From Jonquetella anthropi DSM 22815 (GTDB lineage Bacteria; Synergistota; Synergistia; Synergistales; Dethiosulfovibrionaceae), in contig NZ_CM001376.1 in the NCBI RefSeq assembly GCF_000237805.1, forward strand, positions 1,602,349 through 1,666,348: 64,000 nucleotides of DNA, given 5' to 3'. The position numbers and the translations under genes are program-made. The number at the start of each line of letters is the position of its first letter. Positions within the stretch are counted from its first letter, which is position 1. The notes under the pieces are model-generated. The model had not been told where the DNA came from. It saw only the letters and a program-made list of their open reading frames with translations, and ran no database searches. Shown here one piece after another: positions 60,420 to 64,000 of this stretch.

Positions 60420-61376
60420 ATGCGTTTTAATCGCGTGTTCTTGGCTGCAATAACAGTTGCCGCCACAGCAGGCATTGCCTTTGCGGCTTCCGCAGACAAC
60501 GATGCCAAGATTCTTGCTAAAGTCGGCCCGGTAACTATCACCGAACGGGATATGAACATGGCGATAGCCGCATACCCTGCCCAGCAGAGAGCTTACATCG
60601 AGACCCCGCAGGGACGCGCCGCCCTGCTGGACGAGTTGGTGAACTTCAACCTGCTCGCCCTGTCCGGCAAAGAACAGAACCTTCAGGACACCCAGGCGTT
60701 CAAGGACGCCATGCAGCTTCACGAGCGTCAGGTCCTCGCCAACCTCGCCGGCGAGAAGGCCATTGCCGGCAGCGGCGACAATATCAGCGACGCGGAAATC
60801 AAGCAGTACTACGACGCGCATCAGGATTCGTTCTTCGTGCCCGAGTCAATTCGGGCGAGCCACATTCTCATTTCAGTCCCCAAGGGCGCTTCTGATAAAG
60901 AGGTGGCCGAAGCTAAGGACAAGGCGATGGATATTATTAAAAAGATAAAGAGCGGCTCTTTGGAGTTCAGCAAAGCGGCTCAGGATATGTCATCCTGCCC
61001 GTCAAAAGTCCAGGGCGGGGATTTAGGGTTTTTCTCCAAGGGACAGATGGTTCCGGCGTTTGAAAAAGCCGCTTTCGCCCTCAAGCCCGGCGAAATGACG
61101 TCCGAGCCGGTTCGCACCGATTTTGGTTTCCACATCATCAAGGTGACTGACGCCCATCCGGCCAAGACGATGCCGCTTGACGACGTCAAGGCGAGCATTA
61201 AATCGACCCTGTCCAGCCAGGCAAAGCTCGCGGCGTTCCAGAAGGCGATCGCCGAACTGCGGCAGAAGTACCCGGTCGAAATTCTTGATGAGAGCCTGAA
61301 AACTCCGGCTCCTGCCTCATCAACTTCTGCTCCTGCACCGACGTCCGAGCCTGTTCCGGCTGACGCGAAAAAGTAA
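60420..61376 (+). CDS. Exported parvulin-type peptidyl-prolyl isomerase
   Basis: 318-residue foldase of the PrsA/SurA/PpiC class: signal peptide MRFNRVFLAAITVAATAGIAFA, an N-terminal chaperone region (residues 30-130), a parvulin domain starting IRASHILISVPKGASDKEVAEAKDKAMDIIKKIKSG and ending GDLGFFSKGQMVPAFEKAAFALKPGEMTSEPVRTDFGFHIIKV, and an Ala/Pro/Ser-rich tail. It helps fold exported proteins. ATG 60420 follows GAGGAGGAT. A TATAAT at 60369-60374 suggests the promoter, but no good -35 is seen. Confidence 0.92.
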   Translation: MRFNRVFLAAITVAATAGIAFAASADNDAKILAKVGPVTITERDMNMAIAAYPAQQRAYIETPQGRAALLDELVNFNLLALSGKEQNLQDTQAFKDAMQLHERQVLANLAGEKAIAGSGDNISDAEIKQYYDAHQDSFFVPESIRASHILISVPKGASDKEVAEAKDKAMDIIKKIKSGSLEFSKAAQDMSSCPSKVQGGDLGFFSKGQMVPAFEKAAFALKPGEMTSEPVRTDFGFHIIKVTDAHPAKTMPLDDVKASIKSTLSSQAKLAAFQKAIAELRQKYPVEILDESLKTPAPASSTSAPAPTSEPVPADAKK

Positions 61377-61389
61377 ATCCGACACATTT

Positions 61390-61430
61390 AAACGGCCCCT
61401 TCCGAAGTTCGGAAGGGGCCGTTTTTTCTC
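61390..61430 (+). terminator. Intrinsic terminator after the parvulin gene
   Basis: AACGGCCCCTTCCGA, loop AGT, TCGGAAGGGGCCGTT, then TTTTT. Confidence 0.92.
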
Positions 61431-61471
61431 GCAAAAGCGTTGATTTTCTCTCAGCTTTCATTATCGAGCCC

Positions 61472-62815
61472 TCAGTTTTCCGACACCGCACCGCTGGCTT
61501 TCTCAATCAGCGTGACAGCCTCGGCTATTTGAGGCCCCGACAAGGAGCTGATGGACAACCTGACCGCGTTTACCGGCCCGTCGGACGAAAAGAGCTGCCC
61601 GGGCGCGATCGCCAGTCCGAGGGAAAAACACCGTTCTGCCAGCTCGCGGCCGTCGGTCTCCGGCGTCGAAAGCCAGAGGTAAATTCCTCCCTGCGGCCGG
61701 TTGGACGACCACGGACGCGTCAGACGCTTCAGGTTTTCCCACAGCGTTCTCATTCGGCTGGCCGTTTCAACTCTCACACAGCTTAACGCCCTCTCTAGGC
61801 CGCCGCCGTCGATCAGTTTTTCCAGCCACAGCTGAAGCGGCGAGGACGCAGGGCCGGAACGGAGCAACAGCCCGTTTTCAAAGGACTTGTGGAGCGTTTT
61901 GGGCGCTAGGCAATACCCGAGCCGCAGTCCCGGACAAAGGGCTTGACTGAACGAGCTCAGGTACACCAGCCGGTCTCCGTCGGACGCAATGGCGCGGAAG
62001 GCCGGGACGGCGTCAGGGCCGTACCGCAGTTCGCCGTACGCGTCGTCTTCCAAAATCCAAAAACCTTGACGACGCGAGGCCTCTAAAACGGCCTTCCTCT
62101 CGGCCAGCTCGATGGTTTGGCCGGTCGGGTTGGAAAAGCTCGGGTTCAGGTACAGGGCGTCTGCCGGGCCGAGGGCCGCCAGTTCGGTCAGGTCGTCGGA
62201 AGGAAGGCGGGAAATTCCAAAACCCTCGGCCTCGCCGCAGAGAGGAGCGCCGGGCCAGCAGAGTTTTGGCACGGTCAAATGACGGACGCCGCGCTCTTTG
62301 AGCGCCATGAGAGCAAGTGACAGGCCCTGCCTGCCGCCGGAAGTCAGGAAAATATGGGACCACTGAGCGGCGATTCCCCGGGCGGCGCTGTGCCGGACAA
62401 GTAGCCGCCGAAGCGATTCCCAGCCTGCCACCGGCGAAGCGACAAACGCCCGATGGTCTGAGAACAGCGCGTCTGCCGCGCTGGAAAGAATTTTGGCCGG
62501 AACCATCAGCCCTTCCGGCCGGTCGTCGTCCATGTGCAGGAGAGCGCCCCACTCCTGTCGGTCCCGCGCCTGCCGGCCCGAGGCGACGAAAAAACCGCTC
62601 CGCCCCCGGGCGGTTACAAGCCCCCGACTGACCAGTTCAGACAGCGCGTCCACCGCCGTCTGCCGGCTCACGCCCAAGTCGGCAGAAATGCTTCGGCTGG
62701 ACGGCAGCCGCTCGCTCGGGCCGAGAGCGCCGCAGCGAATGAGATCAGACAGTCTGTCGGCAAGTTGAACGTACAGTGCCGTCGGCGCAGACCGGTCAAG
62801 AGCCAACTCGATCAT
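61472..62815 (-). CDS. MocR-type regulator (GntR + aminotransferase-like domain) lacking the PLP lysine
   Basis: 447-residue fusion of an N-terminal GntR winged helix (YVQLADRLSDLIRCGALGPSERLPSSRSISADLGVSRQTAVDALSELVSRGLV) and a fold-I aminotransferase domain. Active-site residues Asn224 region (NPSFSNPTGQT), Asp257/258 with Tyr260 and the C-terminal Arg419 are present. The PLP-binding lysine normally found in SFSK is replaced by Gln291 (SFSQALCPGLRLGY, codon CAA at 61945-61943). The protein may not form the internal aldimine and could sense PLP, or another ligand, non-covalently. MocR members often control vitamin B6 or amino-acid genes; no target is adjacent. Confidence 0.88.
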   Translation of the reverse strand: MIELALDRSAPTALYVQLADRLSDLIRCGALGPSERLPSSRSISADLGVSRQTAVDALSELVSRGLVTARGRSGFFVASGRQARDRQEWGALLHMDDDRPEGLMVPAKILSSAADALFSDHRAFVASPVAGWESLRRLLVRHSAARGIAAQWSHIFLTSGGRQGLSLALMALKERGVRHLTVPKLCWPGAPLCGEAEGFGISRLPSDDLTELAALGPADALYLNPSFSNPTGQTIELAERKAVLEASRRQGFWILEDDAYGELRYGPDAVPAFRAIASDGDRLVYLSSFSQALCPGLRLGYCLAPKTLHKSFENGLLLRSGPASSPLQLWLEKLIDGGGLERALSCVRVETASRMRTLWENLKRLTRPWSSNRPQGGIYLWLSTPETDGRELAERCFSLGLAIAPGQLFSSDGPVNAVRLSISSLSGPQIAEAVTLIEKASGAVSEN

Positions 62816-62885
62816 GTTTTCACCGCCTCAAAAAACGGCGCGGCGGCCGCATCAAGCCGTCGCGCCGTCCGTATGATGATCCTCT

Positions 62886-64000
62886 TTACCCCAGCCGAAT
62901 CCCGGTCATCTCTGCGACGGTTCGATCTGTGGCGCACAGGTCGTTCGGCCCTAGGTCGATCAAACTGGCGTGACCGGTGACCCGGGCGAACGTCCGAAGC
63001 TCGGTCAGCAGGCAAGCGAAGAAGTTCTCCACCCGTTTGGCAGCCGCTGGCACGTCAAGCCGCCGCCGCAGCTCGGCGTCCTGAGTCCCCACGCCCATCG
63101 GGCACTTGCCGGAGCCGCATATCCGATACTGGGCACAGCCTAAGGCAATGAGCGGGGCAGTCGCCATGGCGACCGCGTCGGCCCCTAGGGCGATGGCCTT
63201 GGCCACGTCGGCAGAAATCCGAAGTCCGCCTGTGATGACCAGCTGAACGCCGCTTCCCTTTTGGTCGAGAAAACGCCGGGCCCGGCAGAGGGCTGATATG
63301 GTGGGCACCGTAGTGGCCTCGCGCAGGATCAGCGGGCTCGAACCAGTCGCGCCGCCTCTGCCGTCGATCGTGATGAAATCCGGCTCGGCGGCCAAGCAGA
63401 ACGCCAAGTCATTTTCCACGTGTCCGGCGGCAATTTTGATGCCGATCGGACGGCCTTTCGACCGCCGACGAAGGCTCGAAACCAAGTCCTTCATATCCGA
63501 CGGCGAGTTGATATCCCGGTAGCGGGAAGGGCTCAAAATATCCTGCCCAACCGGCTTGTTTCGGATACGGGCGATCTCTTCGGTGACCTTGGCGCCGGGA
63601 AGGTGGCCGCCCATGCCGGGCTTTGTCCCCTGACCGACCTTTATCTCCACCGCGTCGGCGGCTTGGAGGTTCTCGTCGTTAACGCTGTACTGGTTGGGAA
63701 TGTACTCGAAAATATACTTCGCGGCAGCTGCCCGTTCTTCCGGCAGAATGCCTCCTTCGCCGCTGCAGGTCGCCGTCCCGACGGCTGAGGCACCGAGGGC
63801 AAGGGCAACCTTCGCTTCTTTGGAAAGGGCTCCGAACGACATGTGAGAGACGTAGACCGGTCCGGACAGCTCAAGCGGCCGGGCCGCGTTCGGGCCGATA
63901 ACCGTTTCGATCCGCACGTCCGCACCGTCGTCCAACGGCATAGGATCCAGCTGAGCGCCCGGCAAGACGAGCCCATCCCAGTTGGGAATAGGCATCAGCG
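62886..64000 (-). CDS. Glutamate synthase-type FMN-binding domain protein (start outside window)
   Basis: C-terminal 370 or so residues of a glutamate-synthase-like (GltB/GltS, archaeal-type) protein: YVSHMSFGALSKEAKVALALGASAVGTATCSGEGG, GQGTKPGMGGHLPGAKV, DFITIDGRGGATGSSP (FMN barrel) and ICGSGKCPMGVGTQ, which holds Cys of the 3Fe-4S-like site. It would transfer electrons and ammonia to 2-oxoglutarate with glutaminase and reductase partners. ATG 63995 is at the very edge and is probably internal, since family members carry more N-terminal sequence. The upstream partners lie beyond the window. Confidence 0.85.
   Translation of the reverse strand, partial: LMPIPNWDGLVLPGAQLDPMPLDDGADVRIETVIGPNAARPLELSGPVYVSHMSFGALSKEAKVALALGASAVGTATCSGEGGILPEERAAAAKYIFEYIPNQYSVNDENLQAADAVEIKVGQGTKPGMGGHLPGAKVTEEIARIRNKPVGQDILSPSRYRDINSPSDMKDLVSSLRRRSKGRPIGIKIAAGHVENDLAFCLAAEPDFITIDGRGGATGSSPLILREATTVPTISALCRARRFLDQKGSGVQLVITGGLRISADVAKAIALGADAVAMATAPLIALGCAQYRICGSGKCPMGVGTQDAELRRRLDVPAAAKRVENFFACLLTELRTFARVTGHASLIDLGPNDLCATDRTVAEMTGIRLG

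Overview
The window is about 57-60% GC by eye and gene-dense, with strong GGAGG-type ribosome sites and frequent GTG/TTG starts. Its content is that of an amino-acid-fermenting anaerobe: neelaredoxin-type superoxide reductase, FeoAB, a nickel ECF transporter with NikR, iron-sulfur L-serine dehydratase, Na+-coupled transporters, an orphan Na+-translocating decarboxylase beta subunit, TctABC, and several M20 and isoaspartyl peptidases. This mix suggests Synergistota (Jonquetella/Pyramidobacter-like). That is an inference from gene content; the window has no rRNA or tRNA to confirm it.

Layout. 1-9.4 kb: superoxide reductase, a CbpA-type DnaJ, a MATE exporter, a DUF1538/P-II pair, YbaK, an amino-acid binding protein, isoaspartyl dipeptidase, a decaying alkC-like locus, a QueD-like protein and a Fur/PerR regulator with a matching operator. 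9.6-14.5 kb: a minus-strand run feoA-feoB followed by three exported proteins, two of them DUF4198; feoB carries an in-frame TAG. 14.6-28.3 kb: HAD phosphatase, nitroreductase, fumarase, NikR, an M20 peptidase, flavodoxin, MsrAB, ProX, TctCBA, CopA and a YhcH protein. 28.4-32.8 kb: a candidate CU-rich small RNA, a DUF819 transporter, a tryptophan attenuator in front of an NSS transporter, and a CDF exporter. 32.9-41.6 kb: HtrA protease, threonine synthase, an H1-like/AT-hook protein, OadB, a leucine-rich-repeat protein, nitroreductase, methyltransferase and an exported protein.

41.6-43.5 kb and 49.7-52.4 kb are gene-poor accessory islands with a broken hicA next to intact hicB, degenerate type I-C-like CRISPR repeats without cas genes, a heptanucleotide satellite and AT-rich repeats. 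Between them lie an M20 peptidase/transporter pair and the complete nikKLMQO operon. 52.4-56.3 kb is a chromosome-segregation operon (rsmG-parA-parB plus AtpZ-like, HIT and YigZ), with a perfect parS immediately upstream and another 6.4 kb away. 56.6-64 kb: sdaAB-sdaAA, another gene-poor stretch, a DtxR-family regulator, a parvulin foldase, a MocR-type regulator that lacks its PLP lysine, and the start-truncated glutamate synthase domain at the window edge.

The strongest regulatory inference is that the NSS transporter is a tryptophan importer, because its leader encodes a 17-residue peptide with three consecutive Trp codons followed by mutually exclusive hairpins. Metal handling is a second theme: FeoAB, NikR/NikKLMQO, CopA, CDF, Fur/PerR and DtxR all occur here.
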